Below are positions 1-12,843 of a stretch of 64,000 bases of DNA, one piece after another. The stretch comes from Acanthococcus lagerstroemiae. Its lineage: Eukaryota > Arthropoda > Insecta > Hemiptera > Eriococcidae. Positions within the stretch are counted from its first letter, which is position 1. Each line of letters begins with the position of its first letter. Location of the stretch: NCBI GenBank assembly GCA_031841125.1, contig CM063108.1, positions 50,490,122-50,554,121 of the forward strand. The letters are read 5' to 3'. The position numbers and the translations under genes were made by a program. A model generated the notes under the pieces. It did not search any database. It was not told the DNA's origin and was given only the letters and a program-made list of their open reading frames with translations.

Positions 1-598
1 AGGTCGACATGTTCGCTTGAATGTTTCTTACACCCTGTGAACTCTTCAATTTCTTCATAAATGGCCAGAACAACGGGCATACTCAAAATCCATTTTTGAA
101 TCACACTTAGCTGTATACCACGACCACGTGTCAATCCTTCTCTGCTTTTATGAGTCTCATCAGGGTCTGTTCGATAGTCATATATCACTCCAAACGCCGG
201 CAAAGTAATTCTGACTTCTTCTTATGGCGAAATACTTCGGAAATTCAATGTACTCAAAATCACTTATTTTGTCTTATAGGTGATAGGCATCTTGTATATA
301 AAGATGAGCAGCCTGAGCATACGGAAAATGTCCAGCCGCATAGAAAAATTTAAGCATCTGCTGCACGCACTCAAGATGCTACGGCCAGTTACCCATTCTT
401 TCTGCAGCGACAAATTTTTTCACGAATGATATCATTTGGAAATATTGAATCCACAGTTTAGCTGTGGAGCCTCGAGCTTCAACCTCCAGCACATGATGAG
501 TCTTAAATCATTGCATCAAGTCACTTAAGAGCTCACTCAGATGTATAAATTGTTTGACAAAGTAAATAGAAATTAATGTATTCATGCGTGCGCGAGTC
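1..598. other. Left-edge intergenic sequence, no gene recognised
   Basis: AT-rich sequence with only short chance reading frames. I see no conserved domain, RNA gene or clear transposon end before the mariner element that begins at 601. Confidence 0.4.
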
Positions 599-820
599 TA
601 CGTAGGTCATTTCAGAAGTAAGGTCACACTGTCTATAAAACGTTGGGAAAGCGGTAACACTGAGTCAACTGAAAATGAAAATGTTTGTTAGGGTTCTGTG
701 AATAGAGCGCATTACATGCAGATAACGTTTGGTACCATATTATTGTGTTAAATCGAGCAAAACAACGAATGCGAGGACGTACAGTCCATACAGTTTTGTG
801 ATTGCGAAATTCGTGCTATA

Positions 821-1672
821 ATGAAATTTTTAAATGCTGAGAAGGTGCGAATGCTTTAGTGAAGGGCGAGTAGACACGCACGATGAAGAGCAAAGCGATC
901 GCCCATCAAAAAATGTTCTGACTGACGATGCTGTTGTATGTGTGCGCACTTTGCTAAAAGAAAATCAGCGATTCACTATTTCTGACAGTCATCATAAGAT
1001 GGCGATACATTATCTCGGCCCCAATCTGCCATCAAAAACAAACACCCTGGATTTTTGCAGCCGCAAGTGTGGTTGCAGGTTACATGACAATGCACTGGCT
1101 CATAGCTCCCAACTCATTGAGTCTCTCCGGATCTGAAATGGAACATTTCTCCGCATCTCCTTACAGGTCAGATTTGGCCTCTTCGGATTTCCATTTCCCG
1201 ATGCGCAAAATCTCGCCAGTTCAACGGTAACTGACGGGTTTCTGGGTAATCTGAGAGTAACTGAGGGTTACAAATGGGTAACTTTTCCGCGAGTAACTAG
1301 AGGGTAATTGATTGCGTATAGGAATATGCAAAATCCCGCCAGTTACTCGGGTAAATAAAGGGGAACCAAGGGGAACCGACAGGTTTCTGGTTAATCTGAG
1401 GATAACCGAGGGTTGCAAATGGGTAACTTTTATGCGGGTAACTAGAGGGTAACTGATTGGGCATCGGGTTGTTTCCGAGGTTGAAACGCAAACTGGGAAG
1501 TCAGCACTTTGCGAATGAAGGTAATCTGCGCAATGCGATCGAAGGAATTTACCGAAAATTGGTCGGCTCATGGTACTCTTCTAGAATAAAAAAAACAAAA
1601 AAACTTGTGTACCGATTTAACAAATTTTTGGATCGTGCGGGGGAATGTGTAAAAAATAGGGAATTTCTCCAC
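821..1672 (+). pseudogene. Mariner transposase relic
   Basis: Recognisable mariner pieces appear in order. The HTH region shows a DEEQSDRPS-type motif and ENQRFTIS. A catalytic-core piece shows HDNALAHSS, followed by DLASSDFH. After the nested insertion at 1197-1468 comes LFPRLKRKLG with QHFANEGNLRNAI. Frames change between pieces, a stop lies near 857, and the first catalytic Asp region is deleted. A full mariner transposase is about 345 aa, so this copy is dead. It matters mainly because the known protein context fixes the exact boundaries of the nested element. Confidence 0.7.
1197..1468 (+). mobile_element. CCCGATGC-terminated element with internal GGTAAC repeats (copy 1)
   Basis: The 272-bp insert begins CCCGATGCGCAAAATC and ends with GGGCATCGGG, an imperfect inverted repeat. 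It is flanked by TT at 1195-1196 and 1469-1470. It lies inside the mariner transposase between the codons for SDFH and LF, so the uninterrupted protein order defines the boundaries. Inside are two direct, diverged units of roughly 123-145 bp rich in GGGTAAC-type motifs. No coding capacity. Copy 2 is at 20956-21249. Confidence 0.7.
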
Positions 1673-1758
1673 CAATAAACTCCTTTTTGTCCGAGGCATT
1701 TCGATTTTGTTCTCAGTATTTTACAAACAGTGTGACTTTACTTCTGAAACAACCCTCG

Positions 1759-3366
1759 TACATTGCATCAAGGACAATAAGTTGAATTAAATGTACACAT
1801 GGAAGAAACTTCTCAACCTTTGATATTAATTTATTCGACAAACAAGCACTCTACTGGAAAATGTGTAGGAACATTTCTTGTGTATTTTTTTGTTCTCTAT
1901 CACATTTGTTGGAACATTTTTTCTCCTAAACTCAAATTTTAGTAAGATATAAGCAAAAAACTGTTTTACGCCCCCATTTTTGTCCCCTCGGGGACGACGC
2001 CGGTGCCGGATTCGTTGGGACTTTTGGTATGTTATTCAGGACACTTAATTAGACCAATGTACCGAGTTTCAGCTTTCTATGATTTTTTCCCCCTTTTTGT
2101 ACTCCTATTTGGGTTAACTTATGTGGACTATAAATTCAAAATTTCGATTTCTTCTAGTTAACATTTCCTATAATGAAACTAAATTTTAGTCAGGGCAATT
2201 TTCCTTTTTGGTATTGACGGAACTCACCCTAGGTTTATTTCTTTTTAAGCCTCGTCCCTACGTCTTTTACATTTACGCTACAGGCGACCGCCAGGTCTGC
2301 GCATGGTAAATCATTGCTGTTAGGTATACACCTACGTATATCCTCCTGGAAAACAGATAACCACTTCAAAGGGCCATAAATTATGAACTGGAGTCTACAA
2401 CCACTACGCACAGTTCCTTCAAATTCGGTTCGATTGGAAATCCGTAAAGACAGTACGGTGTTATCACAGACCTAACTGAAAGACGGAGAAGGATTAGACC
2501 AATTTCCAATCCAAGAAAAATGTCCAATGTCACCCATATAATGAAAACATGGAAGTAAAAAGAAAATACATTTCGCAAACTCTATTCAAAATATTCCTCT
2601 TGTTACAGAGACTCTTTTGATACTCTCTCCTTTACCGTCATTCCCTTCCCCTGATTCCTAGCCCACAGTTGAACCGATGGAGAAATGAAAACTCGGTATT
2701 AAAATGAAAAAAACGTGGAAAGTGATACCAATTTTAATTATTTTAGTTTGAAAAAGCGGTATTACTTTTCACTTTTGAAGTACCTAGTTTACCTCCGCCC
2801 GCGAAACAAATACTAAATTTCTACTCGGGGATGATGTGGATACCGAAGCGAGTTGGGGAGAGTCTCTCAACAAACTTCTTCAGAACTGGCAAAGTCAGCA
2901 AAGAGGATCCTCAGTTGACAACATTTACATATTCTGTTGGTAAAATTAGCCCCTTGCCCTTTCAAGAACGTCACGTTCACACGTCCCAATTTCCGCAAGA
3001 AAATTGATCAAATTTTGGTTTTAATGGAGCTGGGTGACTTCTCGGCACCAACAGTCTTCAAAACACATTCGACAAACTTTCTTACGAACTTGGTAATCTA
3101 GGAAACCATTATTTATGTATAACTTATGCTTACTTATTGTCAAATAAATGACATACAACATAGCAAATATGACTCAATATTCGATACCATAATTTAAAAT
3201 CGTACATTCGTACTAACTGAAACCCAGATTGTAATTCACCATTTATACATTTTTCTCGCAGTTAAAAGTTCCAGTTAAAATCTGCCTTTCAGTCATCGCT
3301 TCTATTACGGCTAGGTGTTGAAATTGTACATCTTGGAATAGATAATTATTCGGGAAATATTCAGCT
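1759..3366 (+). promoter_or_regulatory. Upstream region of gelsolin-like gene 1
   Basis: No coding sequence was recognised between the mariner element and the first gene. A TTTCAGTCATC stretch near 3287-3297, about 75 bases before the ATG, resembles the arthropod initiator TCAGT and may mark the transcription start. I see no convincing TATA box. This is a motif match only. Confidence 0.3.
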
Positions 3367-6300
3367 ATGAAGAGTATATTGTTGTTCTTATTTGTGTCTC
3401 ATATATCTCTATGTCTCGGCAATGAAGTATTTACTACTTCAAATCTTGGCTCGAAACCGGGGATACAAACATGGAAAATCGAGATTGTACGTATCAGAGA
3501 ATAATATTGAAAGAAAGGTTATAATTATTTTATATATGTATAAGCAAGGGCGGATTGCTTACGTTAATTATCAGAAATTTTTTCGGTAAATTGGCCCAAT
3601 TCAAAAGATCTGGGCTGGTGTAGTGGTAAAATTGGTGAAAGGAGGAAAAGGAGACACTGTGGAGGGGTAATAAAAGCGAAATTTTGAGCCCATGCAAGAC
3701 TATTTTCCTGGTACTTTTCAGAGCACCAATTCGCACTTGCATATAAGCAAGGTCAGACTGAAAGGGTATACACTGCAGCGTCTCATATGCTCAGGAAAAC
3801 GTGAAACAGTGGCGAATAAGAAGATAACAAAGAGCCTATGTTCTCAATCATACTGTCACGAAATTTCTGCAGTCTGATCCTGCATATTATTAATTATAGA
3901 AAGCAAGAGACAATGTGATACTTCCCGTCAACTTGCAATACAGATGTGTTGATTTGAAACTTCGTCATTAAAATTTACAACGATTCGTACCAGTAGTAAA
4001 CATAAAGGGCAAGGGGATCCCCAAATATAGAGGCGAAAAAAACTTCAGAGTTATTAAAGGCCTCATCTCAAACTGATTCTCACTAGGACAACAGTGATAC
4101 ATTTTACAGGGAAGTAACACTGCATTATTTTAGGCAGCATAATGCATCATAAATAACGAGGATCACCTGAAATGTGTTTTTGATCACAGAACTTGCTCAA
4201 TTCAATCAAATAGCAGTTTTACAAGGGGTGGGGAGAGGAGTGACAAGGGTACCATTGTCCCGCTACAAAGGAATTAGAAAAAACATACATTTCTAAGAAT
4301 CGGACAAATGTAATAAACATTTTTTTCTCTCTTTTTTTTCTTCGAATGTGGTCTTTTTATCCTGCTGGAAGTACCTTTTCTCACCTTCTTTTACACCCTG
4401 AACCTCTCACATGTTGTAAGTAGAATTTCGATATCTGTAACTATATAACATTCAACTTTCGGATTTTTTGATTTGGGGAGGGGTCTACGTGGGCGACTGG
4501 AGTGAAAGGAGGTGAGTTGGGAGAAGCAAGTGGCAAAGTGCCCAGGATGTAACACGACTTATTTCAAAACGAAAAAGTATTTTTCTTATTCAGATCTTTA
4601 TTTTATAAATATCTATATTTGCCCCCCCCCCTTCCCCCCGTTAACTCTCATTCATGTCCTTTATTTATTTTATTGACTTAATTATGTTTCAAATTCTGAA
4701 ACGTTTTAGGTGATACCTTTCTTTGCATAATACGATGCATTTAACATGCATTTCCTTAGAACTAACTTTGTGGCTCTAGCGCCACCTTTCAAAGAAAAAT
4801 TATCAAAATCCTTCGACACATGTTATTTTTATCTTAGAGAGAACCATATATTTTCAGCGTGAGATCTGTAAAAAGCTCGATTTTCTTGAGACACATCCTA
4901 ATACAGGGCACGAGATTTCAGATTGTCTCTCGCTGTTGTTTCCTTCAATTAACGTACACACGCGCACATACCAATCTAAAGCATTTGCAATTTTATTAGT
5001 AACTAATCGTAGCTATGCCTTTCATTTTTTATGTTCGTAGGACAACAACAACAAATACAAAGTAACATGGATTCCAAATAATGATTTGTTTCAATTTAAT
5101 ACCCAGGAAACGTACATCATATTACATGTGAGAATAGATTTATTACTTCTAAGCACTGGGTTGAAGAGCGGATGCCGGCCCCTAACATGGCAGCAAGAAT
5201 GGCTGATCCGATGGTGTACCCTCTTCCTCCGAGCAGAACAGCCAAGATAGATCTTTTTTCGCTTCTTTCGGATTTTTCGGCGTGAAACTTGCAATTTTGC
5301 CCCCTAGTTCACCTTTTTACAAAAGTAATCCCGGTCGGGTTAGAACTCTCACCGAAACCGATACGCATAAATTGAGATTCTATTACCTGAGATTAATTAT
5401 ACCTACACATCTACATCACCAAGAACTCGAATTAGAGATCTTCGAAGACATGGGCGTAGCTAGAACTTTTTCCAGGAGGGGGCAAAAATGTAGAATTTGT
5501 GCAGGTCCAAGTCGCTGCTTTGCTATCAGTGTGACGCCAGTCGCACATTTTCGTTTTCTAGCGTCTAGTCCTCTAGGCACATCCTATTTTCTGCGAATTT
5601 TATTCAGTTGGCTTTAAATATTCGAAAATAATTTTGTGAGCACTGGAACATAATTTTTTTTTCTTCAAAATTCAAAGAGGGGTGGGGGGCAATTGCCCCC
5701 TTGCCCCTCGCTGGTTACACCAATATTCGAAGAGGTTTCTGAATTCACTTTTACAAGAACAAAAGTTCACGTTTCCTTGAAAAGTCCATCTCTCGGATAA
5801 AAATTCTATGAAATGCATCAATTGCTTCACTAATACAATGTTATCAAGTTGATACAGCCCCCTACCCTATCCGTTACTCAGTTATTGAATGTTAGCTCAG
5901 TTCACAGAACTTTTAGTCTCGTTTTCAAAGATTCCTTAATGAGAAAGTAATAAATAGTTTCACCCAACTAAGATTATATATGGTCCTTTCTCATTATTTA
6001 AATCTATTGTGAGGTACACAAGGTAACAATTTATGTACAGCCTTTCATAAGTTTTACGTCACAATCAAATAAGAAGTCACTGATAATATATTTTTCAGTC
6101 GAGTTTCAAGATACCCAGAGATGGTTCCAGTTCCAGTAACAATCCTACTGAACTCTCGCACACTATTTATTATTGGCTTGGAGTAGGAGCCCCTTTTGTA
6201 AGTTTTGTAGCATGGGTAAAAGATTATTGTAGATAATCGAATTTTATGAGGATTTACAATGTATCGGTAATTTTAGACTCTCTTTCTCATAGGTAATTCT

Positions 6301-9300
6301 CCACTGCGATAGCTAATATGTTAACCTTATTGTATATGTTCAATCAGAAAACAGTTCAGAATACAGCAGCGTACGCCATGCAACTAGACTACGAGCTTCG
6401 GTATAAAGCCACAAAAATTTCGAGAGTGGTAGAGAACAAGGAACCTGTTTCGTTTGCGTCAAACTTCCAACACGGTAAATAATATTTACTTGCCAACTTC
6501 GTGAACTTTCCACTTTCTTTTTAATATGAAATCTTGGAAATTCAAATATATTACTTTATGATTAGCTTTTCCGGTTTATTTCCATTTAAACATCCCCTTT
6601 CATAATGACCCTCACTGTATCTATCGAGTACGTATTAACTTCCGTGCAATCAATTTCAATTTTCTGGATGACGTCTTCTTTAGTATACTAGCCTCATTTT
6701 TTAAAGAGAGGCCTTTCGAATATTAGAATTCGAGTTTCTTGATGAATCCAACAGGCCACATCCAGGAATCGAGAACGATAAATCACTGTTTAAACATTTA
6801 TTTTCACAGTGATGATAATGTAGGAGATCGAAATTGAACCTCACCACACAGATGAGAAAGCTTGGGATTGCAAGGATCACATGAAAGCTTGACTACTGTC
6901 TTTCCTTTTTACTGTTTTCCGGATCTGCCCCTGAGGCAGATTTTTAGATAGAGTATGCTTTCAAATTGGGGTAAGAAGTGCTTCAAGTGGAACGTGTTTC
7001 GTCCCCTGTATATTTCAGTATTAAAAATAAGATAACACGCAAGAAATTCAAGAGACACAGCAATGACAGGAGGGGCTTCGGACACCGCAGTAACCTTCAC
7101 TTCAGTAACATCCAACAGTATGTTTTCTCATTGCAGTTTTCAAAGCTGGAACTAATAGGAACAATGTTAAACTGTATCGTATCAAAGGAAACGAAGTCGC
7201 CAATTTTGTCCAGGTATTATTCCATCATGCATACATAACTGTTTTAATTTATTTACGACCCAATTTCCGCTTTTCCAGCAGAGAAGTATCAAGCGATCCT
7301 GTTTGGGAGGGTGGAAGAGGGAGAAGTGGAAATCATAATTTCTTTGACGATAAGCTACGAATTCCGACAACTGAAAAAAAGTCGAAAATGCCGAACCAAA
7401 TAAGAAATCAACAAGTTTTAAATCCGGCCAACTAAAAACTCCACATTTTCTCAGCTCGTACAAATTATCAAAATCATCAGGCACAACAAAATAGAGAAGA
7501 AAAAAACCTATTAATTTTTTTGATTTTGTCAACTGAGATGACTTGACTGATCAACATTCTTTTGTTATGGACGAATTTGCCATCTGACCGAAATATTAGT
7601 CCCTTGGGTAAGTTCCTGATGGTTTCAGGAAATAACGATAGGGGGTAGGGAGGCTTACACCCCCCTCGGTAGGAAGTTTTCACTCAGCGGGGGGAAATTA
7701 AAAAATTACCGTTTCAGTCAGGCGTAGTTGGAAAAATCCAACAAGTCAAAAGGTTTCTTTTTCTTTTTCTTTCCATCTTTGATACCTGGAAATTGAGTTG
7801 AGAAGTTGAGAAGTTGAGAAAATCCAACAAGTCAAAAGGCTTTTCTTCTTTTGCTTTGATGCTTGGGAATTTTGAGTTGAGTCCGTTGAAAAAATCCAAC
7901 AAGTCAGAAGTCGACAGGTTATTTTTTTGTTTTGATAAGTATGTACTGGGAATTTTGAGTTGAGTTAGTTGGGACTTTCATAATTTTTGCTCCCCCCCCC
8001 CCCCGCAGGAAAAATTCTTCGGTACGTCCCTGATGGTTTCTAGTACAGTAACCCAAAATAATACTCTGCCGATCAGTGAATCTGAGAAATTCCGGACGGA
8101 GCTTTTTAATAAGAATAACTGAAATCAATGACCGACAATACAGGGTGTCCTAAAGTGAACAAACTGTCTTCAACCAGGCACGTAGGCAAATTATCCTACC
8201 GTGTGGATATGTTTGCCTAATCTCTTATAGGAGGAGGGGGGGTATTATCCATTGAGGAACATATTCAATTTACTTTTGAATTTTTTTCCCTTCTCATTAT
8301 TAAAAACGTTAATAGGAAACAGTTGCGCCCATCTATGAAAAAAAATATCATAATTGGCGCAACTGAGTATTGTGATACGATTTTTTACTCCAAATTAGAA
8401 TTATGAAATGACTAAAATAAAAAATTCTAATTTTTGTTTTCATTAAAAAAAAACAACAACTAAAAGCAGAGATGAACAGAATTGTCAATTACAATAATCT
8501 AACATAAGATCACAGTTCATGGATCACTTACAAATTTGGAAAAGATCAGATCCCAAAAGATTATTTATGAGAAACAGATCTAAGATCATCATCTTGTTCA
8601 AGTCAAATCAAAATATCGTTTTATAAATAAACACATTTTCGTACTGTAACAGACTATCCCAAGTGATGTTGAAGTCAAATAACAGAGTATGGTAAGAGGA
8701 GATATTTTCATAATCATTTTGATCTACAAATTGAAAATAAGATAATAATATGCGCACGATCTGCACCCGTTCCTGACTAAATACATGGAAAAGGCAACAG
8801 GCGCTCGTAAGAACAGAACATGGAGAAACAGTTCACTGTAAGAAAAAAAAAGTGCAGTTAAGAAAAGTACGATTCTCGACAAAATGAACAGTTCTACAAG
8901 TTTGACCAAAACTGATTTTCTGATCATTTGACTTAGTCAAATCCATTATTCTCCCCTTCACTTTCAGGTGACTATCACAATAGGTCTTTATTACTTCTAA
9001 AATGTTTCATTTACGCAGGGTGTACCGATAGGGGGACAGAGGAACAACATACCCCCCCCCCGGTAGGAATTTTTCACTCAGCAGTTGGAAAAATTTACCA
9101 TTTCAGTCACGCAAGTTGGAAAAATCCAACAAGTTAAAAGTTTTTTTTTTTATATACTTGGGAATTGAGTTGAGAAATTGGGGAAAACCCCAACAAAGCC
9201 AAACGATTTTTCTTCTTTTGCATTGATGCTTGGGAATTTTGAGTTGAGTCAGTTAGAAAAATCCAACAAGTTAAAAGTTTTTTTTTTAAATTTATTTTGC

Positions 9301-12300
9301 TTCGATACCTGGAATTCTGAATTGAGTCAGTTGGGACTTGCACAATTTTTGCCCCCCCCCCGGGGAAACTCTTCGGTACGTCCCTGCATTTACGAAAACT
9401 AAGAGCACGTAATCATAATGTCCCGCCAGAATAAGCCTTCTCTTTAACCGATTAAAGGAGAAGTCCACTCACGTTATACCCTCTATCTGTGTTGTTCAAC
9501 TCTGAAGCCATAACTGAGTATGATGTTCACAGATGCCACGGAAACCAGAATCACTCAACCGCCAGGACATGTTCCTGTTACTCTCGAAAAATAATATGTT
9601 CATCTACGACGGCGGAGTTCGAACCGATGTAGAAAATAAGACACTGCAGAAATTCTATTCGCATTTGATAGAAACGAGTCGCTTCGGTGGAAGTACGCGG
9701 AAATTATTTATAATAAGTAAGTTTCACATCAGTTTTTCCATTATGTAGGTACGAACGTACACACATAAGCTGGCAATGGTGTTAGCTACTCCACCGATCT
9801 CATAATTTCTATCTTACACCTACAGATGATTTTAGTGAGTTTGGTAATAATATTACGCCGTTTGTGAAAACGCTGGGAGCATCCATACAGTCTCTTGAAA
9901 AGATTTCTAGATTTACGGACTATAATCCTTCAGAGAAACCAAAAGCACCTACTAGACCTTTATCTCTTAAAACTGAGTATCCGCAGGCTACCAGAGGACA
10001 CACATTCGCGTCAATTTTTGATGAATATCGGATGGTAAGCAAAGATGCAAACAGCCCAGAAGATACTGCAACTAATCAATGAACTTCAGACATTGTTAGG
10101 TATTTAAAGAGAGTTTAATGTAAAACTGAAATTTAACATTTGCCCAGTCAGTTTTCTAAGTAATGTTTGGCCATATTCAAGTACACCTCAATGCCATACA
10201 TGGCAAGATCATTTAAAGATCGGAATTCCCTAAAATTTTGAGAAAATGGACTGATTGACTTAACACTTCATTCGTCTGCGAGTACCACACTCCTTGTATC
10301 AGCCTGTATTCCACTGGCGCAGCCAAGGGAGGAGCATGGGGGCAAATGAACCCCCAAAATTAAAAAAAAAAAAAAGTACCATAAGCTTACAAGTTGACGA
10401 GTTGGCTAATGAAATAAATTCGATATGAAAACAGAAACGTTTATTCGACTGTTAAACAAGGTAAAAATAAAAGGTTGAGTTTTGTACTCATTTTTTACTC
10501 CCCCCCCCCCACCCGCAAAAAAATGGATAGGTACTAAGTCAACTCGAAATTCTAGCACCCCGTAAAGAAAATTTCTGGTTGCGCCACTGCTGTGTTCCCT
10601 TGCGAGCATTACGTACGTTCCTTGAACCAGCCTGCGAGCACTACGCTCTGCTAGTACATCATCTTGCAGACTCGTCTGCAATAAGATGATGCACTAGAAG
10701 AGCATAGTGGTTGCGCAAGGGAATACAGGCTGATACTAGGAGTGTGGTACTCGCAGGCGACTTAAGTGTTGAGTCAGTCAGTCAGTAGTTTTATTATTTA
10801 ATATTATTTTTCGTGACGCTCTTTTCGTGATGCCCCAAAGTAACACTCTTTTCCGCTGTGTGCCAAAGTCAAGACGTAAAAATGCCAAAATGAATTTCCA
10901 TGGAAATGATACAGTGGCGTAAATACGGGGGGCAACCCCCCTCCAGAACTTCTTATATCTTTCAACTTTATTTCTTTTCTTATTCATTTAATGAAAATTG
11001 AACCTGGTGAAAATATACCTACTTTTTATTCTATGATTTGACCCCCCCCCCCCAGAGGGAATGAGAATTTACTCTACTGGAATGATAATTGATAATCCCT
11101 TATCGTCCCTCCTCAAATGAAACGTTTTTCGCGTTTGTGTCATACCCATATGGCTAGTATGTGCCAAAATAAAGACAAGAAAATGTTAAAATAAAGTTCC
11201 ATGGAAATGATTTTCATTTTCCTCCTCAAATGTAACGCGCAACACGTAAAACGTCAAAGTAACGTTTTTCCGGTTTGCGTGCCAAAGTAAAGACATGAAA
11301 AATGTCAAAAATTGTTGTTTTTCTTTAAACTATTGTTTGGCCTCAATTGAGTTGTCGTTTGCCAAGCTGCTTGTCACATGTACATAGAATGTTTTATTTA
11401 GCAGTCATTTTGACACTGCATAGAGATTGAAAATTAATTTCTTCTGGTATTTTCTGCGGGAAACGTAGATACCAGGGTCCTAGCAGCTTATGAGAAGGGA
11501 TTTTCATCCACAACTGGACGAAATAACAAACAGCAACCTGGTCTGCGTTTTATTACTCCTTGTAATTATAAATAATTTATGAAACAGCAGGACCTAAAAA
11601 ATGTTCACAGCAAAAGTGAAATATCAACTCACAATTTTGAAGATAGATCACCTTTGCACTGTCCTGTTAAAGATGAGTAGTTCGAGCAGAAGTATTTCCA
11701 TTACTGTGTACAACGAGACTAAGAATTCAATTAATTCTGTACCTAATCACATTCAAATCTTGAGCATATCAAAATTAGTTGTGTTTACACTCATATATAA
11801 CGCAAATAGCCGATCAAGAGAGGAGGGGAGGGGCTCATGGGTGTCTGATAAGTATCAAAGGAATATTGAAAAAAATTTCACTCTCGTAATTTTTCAATAT
11901 TTCTGGGGCTATGCCTCTCAAAACCCCTTAATTTGAACCTATACACTCATACTTGCAAACAAATGAAATACACTTACCTAATGTACGTGATCTTCTTCTT
12001 ACATAGGAAACTGTACGACTCTATAAATTCTACATTGACGCTTCGGGTAAGTGCAATTTCAGGAAACTTGAGATGTGGCCATTAGGCGCAGAGGATCTGA
12101 AATCCGATGTAAGTATAATGTAATCGAACATGTACGCGATTGATAGAAATTTGGTTTATTATAGAAAACAGTTAATACAGATTCTTAAACGATTGCAGAG
12201 TTGTTATTTCTTTAATACCACAAGTGCGGCTGGAGTATTTGTCTGGCTTGGAAAAAATGCAAGTCTATATCTAAGACAATGTGCTGTGACAAATGCTGAA

Positions 12301-12843
12301 GGCTCCATGGAGAAATTGTATCCATACTCAAGGCCTGTAAGTTCGTGAACTTATAGAAATGCGAAGTTAATCCATTCTATTTCCCAATTTATGGTTAGGA
12401 TTTGCTCGAAGCCTACTCTAAACTTCTGAACTTCTTATGTACAAAAAGTCAAGTACGACAAATTGCAAAAGATCGTTATGGGTAGGCATCACTCTCATTT
12501 ATCCCTGTACGCTTTGAACGCATCAGATGTCAGCGTAAGTCATACGTGTAGAGGTCACTTCTGCAGTAGAGGAGATATGCCAAATGTGGTCTCAACCACT
12601 CACTAAGAGGGAATAGTACTAGAATTAAGAAGCTTTGCCTACGTTCATGAACCAGTTTCTTCTTTTTACGATTTTTACACCACATTTTATTTGCTAGTGG
12701 ACACTTAGGACCTATAGTTACATTATCCTTCGATAGTAAGTAGTTAATAGAAAATTACAACTTCCGTTACGTTACAGCTTACAATCATCAAAGAAGGACA
12801 AAAAAATACATCTTTTGACGCCAATATTACAAATAAATTCTAG
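3367..12843 (+). CDS. Secreted three-domain gelsolin-like protein (gene 1)
   Basis: Ten exons: 3367-3486, 5041-5127, 6099-6197, 6348-6474, 7137-7213, 9533-9716, 9826-10034, 12007-12108, 12199-12336, 12778-12843. They total 1209 bases and 402 aa, all with GT-AG introns and matching phases. Residues 1-18 are a signal peptide (KSILLFLFVSHISLCLG). G1 (about 24-145) has GIQTWKIEI and the core IYYWLG. G2 (about 146-260) has KLYRIKG and SLNRQDMFLLL. G3 (about 302-402) has VRLYKFY and AGVFVWLGKNA. Gelsolins sever and cap actin; three-domain forms resemble severin/fragmin. The G1 calcium motif GDAY is replaced by QETY, and the basic G1-G2 connector is almost absent, so ordinary calcium-driven severing is doubtful. 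This is the most diverged copy; its last exon is shorter than in genes 2 and 3. Function in saliva, haemolymph or gut is not shown by the sequence. Confidence 0.85.
5449..5725. mobile_element. hAT-type MITE in intron 2 of gene 1
   Basis: 277 bp bounded by a perfect 8-bp direct repeat, ttcgaaga (5441-5448 and 5726-5733). The ends are imperfect inverted repeats around GGCGTAGCTAG and CTGGTTACACC. The inside is rich in G and C runs with no coding capacity. It belongs to the GGYGTAGCC group seen several times in this window. Confidence 0.8.
7627..8032. mobile_element. hAT-type MITE with internal ~75-bp repeats (copy 1), intron 5 of gene 1
   Basis: Flanked by direct repeats atggtttc (7619-7626 and 8033-8040). 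The right end reads TTCGGTACGTCCCTG; the left end is a diverged inverted copy. Inside are about three imperfect tandem units containing TTGAGTTGAG and AATCCAACAAGTCAAAAG. No coding capacity. Confidence 0.75.
9016..9386. mobile_element. hAT-type MITE with internal ~75-bp repeats (copy 2), intron 5 of gene 1
   Basis: Perfect 8-bp target duplication catttacg (9008-9015 and 9387-9394). Terminal inverted repeat is CAGGGTGTACCGA at the left and TCGGTACGTCCCTG at the right. It has the same internal tandem units as the copy at 7627-8032. Degenerate relatives lie at 37690-38035 and 58022-58190. Confidence 0.85.
10250..10788. repeat. Foldback element with long inverted arms, intron 7 of gene 1
   Basis: The outer arms are inverted copies over roughly 60 bases and share CGAGTACCACACTCC and ATCAGCCTGTATTCC. 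After removing the nested insert (10312-10589), the arms continue inward to a central palindrome near 10655-10695 (ATCATCTTGCAGAC and its complement). Almost the whole element is therefore self-complementary. Confidence 0.75.
10312..10589. mobile_element. hAT-type MITE nested in the foldback element
   Basis: 278 bp starting CACTGGCGCAGCCA and ending TGGTTGCGCCACTG. The 8-bp direct repeats ctgtattc (10304-10311) and ctgtgttc (10590-10597) differ at one base. The inside carries A and C homopolymer runs and no coding sequence. The interrupted foldback arm resumes directly after it. Confidence 0.75.
10800..11310. repeat. Diverged tandem-like repeat, intron 7 of gene 1
   Basis: Three loosely similar blocks begin near 10845, 11130 and 11265. 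Each has TGCCAAAGTCAAGAC or a close variant, then AAAATGCCAAAAT; two continue with TTCCATGGAAATGAT. Homopolymer C runs and MITE-like debris lie between them. No gene seen. Confidence 0.45.

Larger units (their letters stand above)
601..1758 (+). mobile_element. Internally deleted mariner element with TA target duplication
   Basis: The two ends are inverted copies of each other. Both contain the block TTTCAGAAGTAARGTCACAC about 10 bases in from the end. The element is flanked by TA at 599-600 and 1759-1760, the mariner/Tc1 target. It contains mariner transposase fragments and a second, nested element at 1197-1468. At 1158 bp including that nest, it is too short for an intact transposase and is non-autonomous. 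Confidence 0.8.

Noticed and set aside
834..1136. Host gene encoding the 100-codon frame
   Set aside because: It carries mariner transposase motifs and lies inside inverted repeats with a TA duplication.
1221..1571. Minus-strand frames over the GGTAAC repeat
   Set aside because: Open frames arise from the repeat unit (periodic VTRVTGG-like translation) and recur with the element at 20788-21199.
11601..11936. Coding frame of 111 codons in intron 7 of gene 1
   Set aside because: No domain, no splice logic with neighbouring exons, no counterpart in paralogous introns.
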